64,000 nucleotides of DNA from Streptomyces sp. NRRL B-24484 (lineage in GTDB: Bacteria > Actinomycetota > Actinomycetes > Streptomycetales > Streptomycetaceae): positions 40,504 to 104,503 of the forward strand of contig NZ_JOAI01000048.1 in assembly GCF_000717715.1 (NCBI RefSeq), written 5' to 3'. Made by a program: the position numbers and the translations under genes. Positions 27,008-34,620 of the stretch are shown piece by piece. A model generated the notes under the pieces. That model was given only the letters and a program-made list of their open reading frames with translations, was not told the origin of the DNA and did not search any database. Every line of letters starts with the position of its first letter. Position 1 is the first letter of the stretch.

Positions 27008-28006
27008 ATGGAGCCCGCCGCCGACCGTCCGATCCGCTGGGGCGTCCTCGCGACCGGTGGCATCGCCGTCTCCTTCACCGAGGACCTGCTGCAGGTGGAG
27101 GGCGCCGAACTGCTGGCGGTGGCCTCCCGTTCCGAGCAGGGCGCCCGTGCCTTCGCCGACCGCTTCGGCGTGCCCCGCGCGTACGGGAGCTGGCGGGAGC
27201 TGGCGGCCGACCCGGACGTGGACGTGGTGTACGTGGCCACCCCGCACGCCCACCACCACAGCGCCACGTCGCTGCTGCTGGACGCCGGCAGGTCGGTGCT
27301 CTGCGAGAAGCCGTTCACGCTGAGCGCCCCGCAGACGGAGGAGCTGGTCGCGACCGCGCGCAAGCGCGGGCTCTTCCTGATGGAGGCGATGTGGACGTAC
27401 CTCGACCCGACGGTGCGCCGGATCACCGAGCTGGTCGCGGACGGCGCGATCGGCGAGGTCCGGTCGGTGCACGCGGACTTCGCCTTCCCCGCCGAGTTCG
27501 ACCCGGCGCACCGGCTCTGGGACCCGGCCCTCGGCGGCGGCGCCCTGCTCGACCTCGGCGTCTACCCGGTGGCCTTCGCCCAACTGCTGCTCGGCGCACC
27601 CGAGTCGGTGCACGCCTGGGCGCAGCTCACCCCGCAGGGCGTGGACGCCAACACCGCGATCGTGCTCGGCCACCCGGGCGGGGCCACCGCGCTGCTGGGC
27701 TGCTCGCTGACGGCGCAGAGCGCGCAGCGGGCGAGCGTCCAGGGGTCGGCCGGCCGGATCGAGATCGAGCGCGACTTCTTCCATCCGGACGGCTTCGTGC
27801 TGCACCGCGACGGCCGCGAGCCCGAGGAGTTCCGGGCGGCGCCGCGGCAGGGCCACGGGTACGGGTGGGAGGCCGCGGAGGTCGTCCGCTGCCTGCGGGC
27901 CGGACTGACCGAGTCGCCCTTGGTGCCACTGGACGGTTCGATCGCGGTGATGCGTACGCTGGACGCGGTCCGGGACCGGATCGGGGTGCGTTACCCCGGC
28001 GAGTGA
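27008..28006 (+). CDS. Gfo/Idh/MocA-family NAD(P)-dependent oxidoreductase
   Basis: A 332-residue cytosolic enzyme. The Rossmann start IRWGVLATGGIAVSF binds the dinucleotide, CEKPFTLS is the conserved EKP motif, and GGGALLDLGVYPV is the family's C-terminal-domain signature. Members oxidise or reduce sugars, inositols or trans-dihydrodiols; the FLMEAMW variant is found in dihydrodiol-dehydrogenase-like members. The substrate is unknown. Weak ribosome site (GGGAG) before the ATG. It follows the sugar operon behind a hairpin, so a functional link is possible but not supported. The Nudix gene starts 23 bases downstream. Confidence 0.87.
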   Translation: MEPAADRPIRWGVLATGGIAVSFTEDLLQVEGAELLAVASRSEQGARAFADRFGVPRAYGSWRELAADPDVDVVYVATPHAHHHSATSLLLDAGRSVLCEKPFTLSAPQTEELVATARKRGLFLMEAMWTYLDPTVRRITELVADGAIGEVRSVHADFAFPAEFDPAHRLWDPALGGGALLDLGVYPVAFAQLLLGAPESVHAWAQLTPQGVDANTAIVLGHPGGATALLGCSLTAQSAQRASVQGSAGRIEIERDFFHPDGFVLHRDGREPEEFRAAPRQGHGYGWEAAEVVRCLRAGLTESPLVPLDGSIAVMRTLDAVRDRIGVRYPGE

Positions 28007-28029
28007 GCCCCGGCCAGGAGGGGGCTGCC

Positions 28030-28530
28030 GTGGAACTGCTGCCGACCGCGGAGTTCGTCCGGACGCTTCCGCACGGCACGGTGTTCGCCGCCGCCCATCT
28101 CACCGACGCGGACGGGCATCCGCTGATGCTGCGGTCGGTCTACGACCCCGAGTTGTGGCAGCTGCCGGGCGGGAACCTGGACTTCGGCGAGGACCCGTGG
28201 GGGTGCGCGAGGCGGGAGACCTGGGAGGAGACCGGCCTGGTGCTGCCGGAGGAGCCGGGCCGGCTGCTCACGGTGATGTTCGCGCCGCCGGTCGGCGAGC
28301 TGCCGTTCAAGATCGGTTTCGTCTTCGACGGCGGGGCGCTGGACGCCGACCGGCTCGCGGCCGTCCGCACCGACCCGGCGGAGCACACCGGCTTCCGGGT
28401 GCTGCCGATGGCGGACTGGGCGGCCGAACTCACGCCGCGGCGGATGCGCTTCCTGGAGTCGGTGGACCGGGCGCGGCGCACCGGGCAGGCGGACTACCTC
28501 TACCTGGGGCCGATGGGCGGCACCAAGTGA
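28030..28530 (+). CDS. Nudix hydrolase
   Basis: A 166-residue soluble protein with a complete Nudix box at about residues 48-70 (G-N-L-D-F-G-E-x7-RETWEETG), so it should be a Mg-dependent pyrophosphohydrolase of nucleoside diphosphate derivatives. The exact substrate is unknown. The GTG start has AGGAGGGGG upstream. The stop overlaps the start of an unknown 220-residue protein by four bases, implying the two are made together. Confidence 0.9.
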   Translation: MELLPTAEFVRTLPHGTVFAAAHLTDADGHPLMLRSVYDPELWQLPGGNLDFGEDPWGCARRETWEETGLVLPEEPGRLLTVMFAPPVGELPFKIGFVFDGGALDADRLAAVRTDPAEHTGFRVLPMADWAAELTPRRMRFLESVDRARRTGQADYLYLGPMGGTK

Positions 28531-29189
28531 GGCTGCCCGTCCAGGTGCACCGGGCGCGGCTCGGTGCGCAGGAGTTCCGGGTGGTCCGGCCGCGCGGCGC
28601 GGTGGAGCGGGCGGTGCTGGTCGACCGGGACGACGTCCTGGAGGGCTGGTTCGACCGCGGGGCGGCGAGGACGATCGGCGGGCTGTGGCTGTTGGCGGCG
28701 CGCTCGCCGCGGTCGCTGGTCCACGTGCCGATCCGGGGCAACCGGCTGCCGGGGGCGTTCGTGCCTGCGGCGGCCGGGAACGAGCGGCTGGACCTGGTGC
28801 TGCTGCACCACTCGCTGCAGTTCGCGCCCTCGCGGTGGAAGGAGTTGCGGGCCCGGCTCGGTGCCGGGGCGCCCGGGACGGCGGACCTGCCGGAGGCGGA
28901 GGGGGCCGCGGCGCAGGTGCCGGACGCCGCGCTGGAGGAGCGCCACCACCGGGAGTTCCGGGACCGCTTCCACCAGCAGGTGGCGGCCGGGACGCTGTTC
29001 ATGACCGGCAGTGCGCGGGCCTTCCGGGAGACCGCGGACCGCTTCCTGGACGTGGCCCAGCACGGCCCCGCGCACGTCCGCGCCCACCCCGCCTCCCCGC
29101 ACTACTGCGCCGAGATCCACTACCTGGAGGGGCTCATCGCCGACGGCCGCGGCCTGCACCTCGAGTACTGCGAGGACTGGGCGGCCTGA
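28527..29189 (+). CDS. Unknown protein coupled to the Nudix hydrolase
   Basis: A 220-residue soluble protein I do not recognise. The GTG start overlaps the Nudix stop. Visible features: an N-terminal strand-rich part (FRVVRPRGAVERAVLVDRDDV), a central LDLVLLHHSLQFAPSRWKELRARL segment, then a His-rich helix EERHHREFRDRFHQQ and a C-terminal HPASPHYCAEIHYLEGLI. The many conserved-looking His and Glu residues could bind a metal, but that is speculation. No signal peptide or membrane segment. Translational coupling suggests a role linked to the Nudix enzyme's substrate. Confidence 0.75.
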   Translation: MRLPVQVHRARLGAQEFRVVRPRGAVERAVLVDRDDVLEGWFDRGAARTIGGLWLLAARSPRSLVHVPIRGNRLPGAFVPAAAGNERLDLVLLHHSLQFAPSRWKELRARLGAGAPGTADLPEAEGAAAQVPDAALEERHHREFRDRFHQQVAAGTLFMTGSARAFRETADRFLDVAQHGPAHVRAHPASPHYCAEIHYLEGLIADGRGLHLEYCEDWAA

Positions 29190-29233
29190 CGTACCGTCGG
29201 CGGCCCGAAAGGGAGTGCGCGGGCGGGCCGCCG

Positions 29234-29971
29234 TCAGGCGTCGCGGAGGATGCGGCGGGCGGTGGCCGGGCTGAGGCGGTTGATCGCCAGGAGGGCACGG
29301 GAGGCGCCGATCGGGACGGTGCGGCGGCCGGTGCGCAGGCCACGCAGGATCGCGTCGGCGGCCGCCTCCGGGGTGAGTTTGCGGGCCGGGCCCTCGCGGC
29401 CGGCGGTCATCGGGGTGTCCACCAGCGGCAGGACGACCTCCTGGACGCGGACGTGCGGGGTGGCGCTCTCGGCCTGGTAGCGCAGGGCGTCGAGCAGGGT
29501 GTGCAGGCCCGCCTTGGTGGCGCAGTAGACGGGTGCGCTGCGCTTCGGGGCGTAGCCGAGTCCGGAGCCGACCGCGACGAAGGCGGCCGCGGGGCGGGCG
29601 GCGAGGTGCGGCCAGGCCGCGGCGGCGAGTTCGGCGACCGAGGTGAGGTTGACGGCGATCTCGTCGCGGATGCGTGCCAGCAGCTGCGGGTCCGGGCCGT
29701 CGGTGAGCGGGGTGGCGTACTGGACACCGGCGTTGGCGATCACCACGTCGAGTCCGCCGAGCCGGGCGGCGGCCTGCTCGACCATGCGGGCCGCCGCACC
29801 GGGTTCGGCCAGGTCGGCGGTGAAGGCGAGGTCGGTGCCGGGGGGCACGGTGCGGCCGCAGGTGGCGACGGTGGCGCCGCGGGCGGCCAGTGCGGCCGCG
29901 AGGGCCCGGCCGACTCCGCTGGTGCCGCCGGTGACGAGGATGCGCGTGGTGCTGAGGTCCATGGCCGCCAT
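29234..29971 (-). CDS. Short-chain dehydrogenase/reductase
   Basis: A 245-residue NAD(P)-dependent oxidoreductase. The cofactor motif TGGTSGVG is near residue 14, NAG is in VVIANAGVQ, and the catalytic Tyr-Lys is in YCATK with the Ser in VAVGSGLG. The fold resembles DltE-like SDRs. Start at the ATG 29971 or, equally possible, at the ATG nine bases later. It is divergent from the AraC-type regulator across only 41 bases, so the regulator probably controls it. Substrate unknown. Confidence 0.88.
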   Translation of the reverse strand: MAAMDLSTTRILVTGGTSGVGRALAAALAARGATVATCGRTVPPGTDLAFTADLAEPGAAARMVEQAAARLGGLDVVIANAGVQYATPLTDGPDPQLLARIRDEIAVNLTSVAELAAAAWPHLAARPAAAFVAVGSGLGYAPKRSAPVYCATKAGLHTLLDALRYQAESATPHVRVQEVVLPLVDTPMTAGREGPARKLTPEAAADAILRGLRTGRRTVPIGASRALLAINRLSPATARRILRDA

Positions 29972-30012
29972 GCTGCCGCCGGGCCGTGACGCACCGCTTG
30001 TACGATCGCGCC

Positions 30013-30870
30013 ATGTCCAACCGCCCCGTCGAACCCGGTCGCACCGCGCATCCGGCGATGACCGCGGCGGTGCTGGCCTCGCTGGGCGACCGGGCCGCCT
30101 CCGCGCGGACGGCCGAGCGGGTGGCGGAGCTGCTGGCGACGGGGCGGGCCGCGCCGGAGCGGCTGCACGCGGTGCTGGTGGGCACGTTGTGGACCTCCGC
30201 GGGCGGGCCCGGTCTGCAGGAGGCCGCGGACCGGCTGCTGGCGGTGTTCGGGACGCCGGAGCCGGCGGCGGGACCGGAGCAGTTGGCGGAGGCCGCCGGA
30301 CGGCTGGAGGCCTGGCTGCACCTCGGGCACCGGACGCTGCTGCTGGCGGAGCGGGACGGACTGACGATCCGTCATGTCCCGTACCTGGGAAGCGCTCCGG
30401 CGGGGGCGGAGTCGCTGTTCGTCCGGGCGGTGCAGGGTGCTGCGGCTCGGGCCCGGGTGGGGCGGCGGGTCCGGGTGCGCGGTGGGAGCCGCGCGGCGGA
30501 CTGGCGGCTGGAGTGGGACGGCGCGGAGCCGGCCGCGACGGCGGTGGAGCGGTTGCGGGCGGCGGTGCGGCGGGATCCGGCCGCCGGGTGGCGGCTGTCG
30601 GTGGCGGCGGGCGCGCTGCAGCTCTCGCCGCGGACGCTGCAGCGTGAACTGGCCCGCGGCGGGAGCACGTTCCGGGCGGAGGTGCTGGGTGTCCGGCTGG
30701 ACGTGGCCGGGCAGTTGGTCCGCCGGACGGCCCTGCCGCTGGCCCAGGTCGCGGCCATGGCGGGCTTCACCGACCACGCCCACCTCACCCACCGCTTCAC
30801 CGCCCGCTACGGCTGCACCCCGTCCGCCTTCCGACTCGCCCCTGAGCCGGACCTGACGGCGTTCGGGTGA
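30013..30870 (+). CDS. AraC-family transcriptional regulator
   Basis: A 285-residue regulator with the AraC double helix-turn-helix at about residues 190-275 (LSVAAGALQLSPRTLQRELA, then LPLAQVAAMAGFTDHAHLTH, RFTARYGCTPSAFR). The N-terminal half (ARTAERVAELLATGR onward) lacks a recognisable cupin motif. The 41-base divergent gap to the SDR gene suggests that this SDR is the target. A TACGAT -10-like box at 30000-30005 suggests a leaderless transcript from the ATG. Confidence 0.88.
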   Translation: MSNRPVEPGRTAHPAMTAAVLASLGDRAASARTAERVAELLATGRAAPERLHAVLVGTLWTSAGGPGLQEAADRLLAVFGTPEPAAGPEQLAEAAGRLEAWLHLGHRTLLLAERDGLTIRHVPYLGSAPAGAESLFVRAVQGAAARARVGRRVRVRGGSRAADWRLEWDGAEPAATAVERLRAAVRRDPAAGWRLSVAAGALQLSPRTLQRELARGGSTFRAEVLGVRLDVAGQLVRRTALPLAQVAAMAGFTDHAHLTHRFTARYGCTPSAFRLAPEPDLTAFG

Positions 30871-30903
30871 GTGTGCCGCCGGGCGGGCGGTGGCGCGCCG
30901 GAC

Positions 30904-31341
30904 TCAGCCGACCGGGCTGCTGTCGCGACCGGCCGGCCCGACGGCGCCGAGGGCTGCGGTGATCCTGCGCGCGATGTCCGCCAGGACGGGGGCGGGTCGA
31001 GCCTCGTGGACCCGGCCGGCTTCGAGGGCGAGGAGGACGGTGTCGCGGAAGTTGTCGGCCTCTGCGGGATCCTGCCGGTCGAGCAGCGCCATGGCTGCGG
31101 TGAGGGCCGGCAGCACCTGGTCGGCGAGTTCGGCCACGGACGTGCCGTGCAGGGCCACGCGCTTGCCCTTCGCGGCAAGGACGTGTCCGACCGGCCCGGT
31201 CGCGGAGGCCAGGGCGATCGATCCGGCGGCGGCGATCCTGTGGGGGGAGCCGGTGGCGCCGGCGGCGGCCATCAGCTCGACGGCACCGTACGCGGCGGTC
31301 CGCAGGGTGGTCCTGTCCTCGTCGGTCAGGGTGAGGGACAT
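30904..31341 (-). CDS. Hypothetical protein
   Basis: A 145-residue, largely helical soluble protein I do not recognise. The middle has LALASATGPVGHVLAAKGK-like hydrophobic/basic helices and the tail (PVLADIARRITAALGAVGP) is again helical. AAGGAG precedes the ATG. It lies 57 bases downstream of the serine hydrolase gene on the same strand, so co-transcription is likely. No function is proposed. Confidence 0.65.
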   Translation of the reverse strand: MSLTLTDEDRTTLRTAAYGAVELMAAAGATGSPHRIAAAGSIALASATGPVGHVLAAKGKRVALHGTSVAELADQVLPALTAAMALLDRQDPAEADNFRDTVLLALEAGRVHEARPAPVLADIARRITAALGAVGPAGRDSSPVG

Positions 31342-31398
31342 CGTGTGCTCCTTCGTCTCCGGCGGGGAAGTCCTGTACGACTGCCTGCCGGGTCGGTG

Positions 31399-32628
31399 TC
31401 AGTAGTCGACGGCCTGGTAGACGGTGGTCCAGAAGTCGTGGATGAGGTGGGCGGCGTTGGGGACGGACAGGCCGACCTGGGTGAGCAGGATCCCGGTGAC
31501 CCCGTACTCCGGGTCGGCGTAGGTCGAGGTGCCGCTTCCGCCGTCCCAACCGAACTGTCCGACCGGCGCGTAGTCGCCGCGGTAGGTGCGCACCGCCATG
31601 CCGAGGCCCCAACCGCCGTGCTGTCCCTGGCCGAAGGACAGGTGCACGTTGTCGAGGGCCATGGCGGTGCGCGCGGCGTTCTGCTCGGGCGTGAGGCGGT
31701 TGGTCGTCATCAGGTCGACCGCGGGCCGGGACAGGATCCGCTCGCCCTCGTGGAGGCCGCCGTTCAGCAGCATCCGGAAGTAGGCGTGGTAGTCGTCGGC
31801 GGTGGAGACCAGGCCGCCACCGCCGCCCGGGAACGCCGGGGGCTTGCTCCAGCGTCCGTCCGTCGCCTCGTCCCACACCGTGAACCCGCCCGTCCGCGGG
31901 TCGGGGGCGTAGAGGGTGGGCAGGCGACCGGTCCTGTCGGCGGGCACGTGGAAGCCGGTGTCCGTCATACCCAGCGGGTCGAGGACGCGCTCGCGCAGGA
32001 AGGTCTCGAACGGCAGGCCGGTGACCCTGGCGACGAGCACGCCGAGCAGGTCGCTGCCGATGTGGTACTGCCAGCGCTCGCCCGGCTGGTGCATCAGCGG
32101 GAGCGTGCCGAGGCGGCGCATCCATTCGTCCGGCTCGGGCATCGGGGTCGGCAGGTCGGGGGTGAGCCCCTGCTCGAAGACGGCGTTCATGATCGGCGTG
32201 CCGAGCGACGTCATATCCATGCCGAGGCCGAAGGTGCAGGTGAGCACGTCCCGTACGGTGATCGGCCGGCGCGCCGGCACGGTGTCGTCCAGCGGGCCGT
32301 CGATCCGCTTCAGCACCTGCCGGTCGGCCAGCTCCGGCAGCCACTGCTCCACCGGGTCGTCCGGGCGCAGCCGGCACTCGTCCAGCAGGACCACGGCCGC
32401 AGCCATGGTGACCGGCTTGGAGGTGGAGGCCATCCGGAAGACCGTGTCCCGGCGCATCGGCGCGCCGCCGCCGTGGTGCATCGCCCCGAGCGCCTCGACG
32501 TGCGTCTCCTCGCCTCGGCTCACCAGCGCGACGACGCCGGGTATCCGCCCCGACTCGACGTGCCGCGCGAGCACGTCGCGCACCCTCTGCAGTCCCGTCT
32601 TCGAGAAGCCGGTCGTACGCGTTCCCAT
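31399..32628 (-). CDS. Serine hydrolase, class C beta-lactamase/DD-peptidase fold
   Basis: A 409-residue enzyme of the beta-lactamase superfamily (EstB/AmpC-like). The SxxK nucleophile motif is STSK in RMASTSKPVT near residue 65. The second motif lies around WQYHIGSDLLGVL, with Tyr but without the usual Asn. No signal peptide is seen, so a cytosolic esterase is more likely than a cell-wall enzyme or lactamase. The ATG at 32628 has AAGGAG eight bases upstream, preferred to a longer in-frame reading. It is divergent from a LysR-type gene and probably its target. Confidence 0.85.
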   Translation of the reverse strand: MGTRTTGFSKTGLQRVRDVLARHVESGRIPGVVALVSRGEETHVEALGAMHHGGGAPMRRDTVFRMASTSKPVTMAAAVVLLDECRLRPDDPVEQWLPELADRQVLKRIDGPLDDTVPARRPITVRDVLTCTFGLGMDMTSLGTPIMNAVFEQGLTPDLPTPMPEPDEWMRRLGTLPLMHQPGERWQYHIGSDLLGVLVARVTGLPFETFLRERVLDPLGMTDTGFHVPADRTGRLPTLYAPDPRTGGFTVWDEATDGRWSKPPAFPGGGGGLVSTADDYHAYFRMLLNGGLHEGERILSRPAVDLMTTNRLTPEQNAARTAMALDNVHLSFGQGQHGGWGLGMAVRTYRGDYAPVGQFGWDGGSGTSTYADPEYGVTGILLTQVGLSVPNAAHLIHDFWTTVYQAVDY

Positions 32629-32793
32629 CACGGGTCTCCTTGCGTTCGGTGGTCGATCTGCGGCGCGCCGCGGGGGGACCGGCACCCGGCCGGGTCACGC
32701 CTCTCGGACACCGGCCCTCAGCCTGGCGGGCGCCCCTGGGGACGAACAACGGCGAAGTCGGCAAGGCTGCGTTGCCCGGCCGGTCATCGATGC

Positions 32794-32808
32794 GCGTTGT
32801 GTCAACGC
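32794..32808. promoter_or_regulatory. Putative LysR operator between serine hydrolase and LysR genes
   Basis: GCGTTG-TGT-CAACGC, a perfect 6-bp inverted repeat, lies 36 bases before the lysR ATG in the shared 215-base promoter region. Confidence 0.5.
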
Positions 32809-32843
32809 AGCATTGACCGCTAGGTTCATGATCAGGAGGCGGC

Positions 32844-33737
32844 ATGGAACTGCGCGACATCGAGATCTTCCTGGCGCTGGCCGAGGAACTGCACTTCGGG
32901 CGCACCGCCGAGCGGCTGCACATCACCCCGTCCCGGGTCAGCCATGCCATCAAGAAGCAGGAACGGCGCATCGGCGCGCCGCTGTTCGAACGCACCTCCC
33001 GCACCGTCCGCCTCACCGCGCTCGGCCAACAGCTGTGCGACGACCTGCTGCCCGCCCGGCTGCAGATCCAGCAGGCCATCGACCGGGCCGTCGCCGGGGC
33101 GCGCGGCATCACCGGTCCGCTGCGCGTCGGCTACTCGACTCCCTGGTGCGCCGATCTGGTCCTCCGCGCGGCCGAGGTCCTCCGCAGCCGGCACGCCGGG
33201 TGCACCGTGCAGATCCTCGAGATCCAGTTCGACGACCCGCTCGGCCCGCTGCGGCGCGGCGAGCTCGACGTGCAGGTGAGCGAGTTCCCCGTACGCGAGC
33301 CCGGCATCACCAGCGGACCCGTGCTGCTCTCCGAGCCGCGGGCGCTGATGGTCCCGGCCGGCCACGCGTTGGCCCGGCGCAGCAGCGTGTCACTGGAGGA
33401 CCTGGCCGCCGCCCCGCTGATCACCCCGCGGGGCGCCTTCCCGAAATCCCTGCTGGACTTCCACCTGCCCACCCATACCCCGTCGGGGCGTCCCGTCCCC
33501 CGAGGACCCGTGTACACGTTCTGGCCCGAGACCACCGCCATGGTCGCCGCGGGTCTCGGCGTGTCGGTCGTGGCCGTGCGCGCCGCGCAGTACCACGACC
33601 GGCCCGGCATCACGTTCGTTCCCTTCCGTGACGGGCCGGCCCTCGACTACGGCGTGCTGTGGCCGAGCAACGGGCCGTCGGCCGCCGTCACCGCTCTCGT
33701 CGACCTGATGTGCGAACTCGCCGACGAGAAGCCCTGA
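32844..33737 (+). CDS. LysR-family transcriptional regulator
   Basis: A 297-residue complete LysR protein. The winged helix-turn-helix is at residues 1-62 (MELRDIEIFLALAEELHFGR, with HITPSRVSHAIKKQE as recognition region), followed by a two-lobed effector-binding domain (LRVGYST, LDVQVSEFP, AALITPRG-type region). AGGAGG precedes the ATG. It is divergent from the beta-lactamase-fold hydrolase, the most likely target. Effector unknown. Confidence 0.92.
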   Translation: MELRDIEIFLALAEELHFGRTAERLHITPSRVSHAIKKQERRIGAPLFERTSRTVRLTALGQQLCDDLLPARLQIQQAIDRAVAGARGITGPLRVGYSTPWCADLVLRAAEVLRSRHAGCTVQILEIQFDDPLGPLRRGELDVQVSEFPVREPGITSGPVLLSEPRALMVPAGHALARRSSVSLEDLAAAPLITPRGAFPKSLLDFHLPTHTPSGRPVPRGPVYTFWPETTAMVAAGLGVSVVAVRAAQYHDRPGITFVPFRDGPALDYGVLWPSNGPSAAVTALVDLMCELADEKP

Positions 33738-33804
33738 CCCGAGCCCGTCGCGTGATCCGCCGGACAGAACCCGACCGTCCGTCAGGCCGGTCGCTGCCGC
33801 ACGG

Positions 33805-34341
33805 TCAGCTCGATGCGCCGCCGGGCCGCTCCGTGCGGAGCATGGAGAAGATCACCTGATCGTGCCACCGGCCGCCGCGCCACTGCGCGGAGCGCAGCAC
33901 GCCCTCCCGGACGAAGCCCGCTTTCTCCAGGGCGCGCTGCTCGGCGAGGTTGGCGCAGTCCGTCCATGCCTGGAGCCGTTCGGCCCTGGTGTGGTCGAAG
34001 AGGTAGTCGGCCAGCAGCTGTTGGGCCCGGGTGCCCGTGCCGCGGCCGTGCGCGGCGGGCACCAGCCCGATCGCCAGGGTCCAGCAGGTGGAGGTGGCGG
34101 GCCGTCCCCACGTGCCGGCGAACCACTCGACCCGGCCCACCGTCCGGCCGGCCTCCGCGACGGAGAGCACGCCGCCGTCGGGGCCGAGCAGGCCGTTCTC
34201 CGCGAACTGCCGGCGCAGACCGGCCGGTGAGCCGAAGCCGAACCACTGGTACAAGCCTGTTCCCTCCGGCCCGTTGAACTCGCTCTCGAACAGGTCGAGA
34301 TCGTCGGCGGTCACCGGGCGCAGGGTGATCTCCTCGGGCAT
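33805..34341 (-). CDS. GNAT N-acetyltransferase, RimJ/RimL type
   Basis: A 178-residue acetyl-CoA-dependent transferase. It begins ITLRPVTADDLDLFE, has the acetyl-CoA loop AAHGRGTGTRAQQLL, and ends with the RimJ/L pattern NLAEQRALEKAGFVREGVLR. Acceptor unknown. The start at the ATG 34341 is supported by AGGAG nine bases upstream. A longer in-frame reading from 34464 adds a low-quality Arg-rich leader and is rejected. The upstream 34342-34620 interval is the shared divergent region with the M4 protease and has an AT-richer patch at about 34476-34512 but no clear gene. Confidence 0.88.
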   Translation of the reverse strand: MPEEITLRPVTADDLDLFESEFNGPEGTGLYQWFGFGSPAGLRRQFAENGLLGPDGGVLSVAEAGRTVGRVEWFAGTWGRPATSTCWTLAIGLVPAAHGRGTGTRAQQLLADYLFDHTRAERLQAWTDCANLAEQRALEKAGFVREGVLRSAQWRGGRWHDQVIFSMLRTERPGGASS

Positions 34342-34620
34342 GGAACGGCTCCTGATCCTCTCGGCCACGGGGTTCGACCCCGGGTGGCCGGCACGGGCAA
34401 CGCCCCCGACTCTTCCACACGCGGGTCCGCGCCTCTCGTGACTGTCCCTCACAAGTCTTTCCATGGGCGGTCTTTACGAGAACTGTCCTGGACATGTAAA
34501 ACAACGTACTCCGGCGGCACCCTCCCGCCGTGACCCCCTCTCAGGTTCAGCGCCAACGCTCCCCGGGCGCCGTGCACACCCCTCGCGGTGCCCGTACCTC
34601 CCCACACACCGAGGAGCACG

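Noticed and set aside
34370..34386. GGGGTTCGACCCC, resembling a tRNA T-arm
   Set aside because: No acceptor stem, D-arm or anticodon arm can be drawn around it. It lies just upstream of a GNAT gene.
34342..34464. Longer N-terminus for the GNAT at 33805-34341
   Set aside because: The added residues are Arg/Gly-rich and the ATG at 34341 has a good ribosome site.
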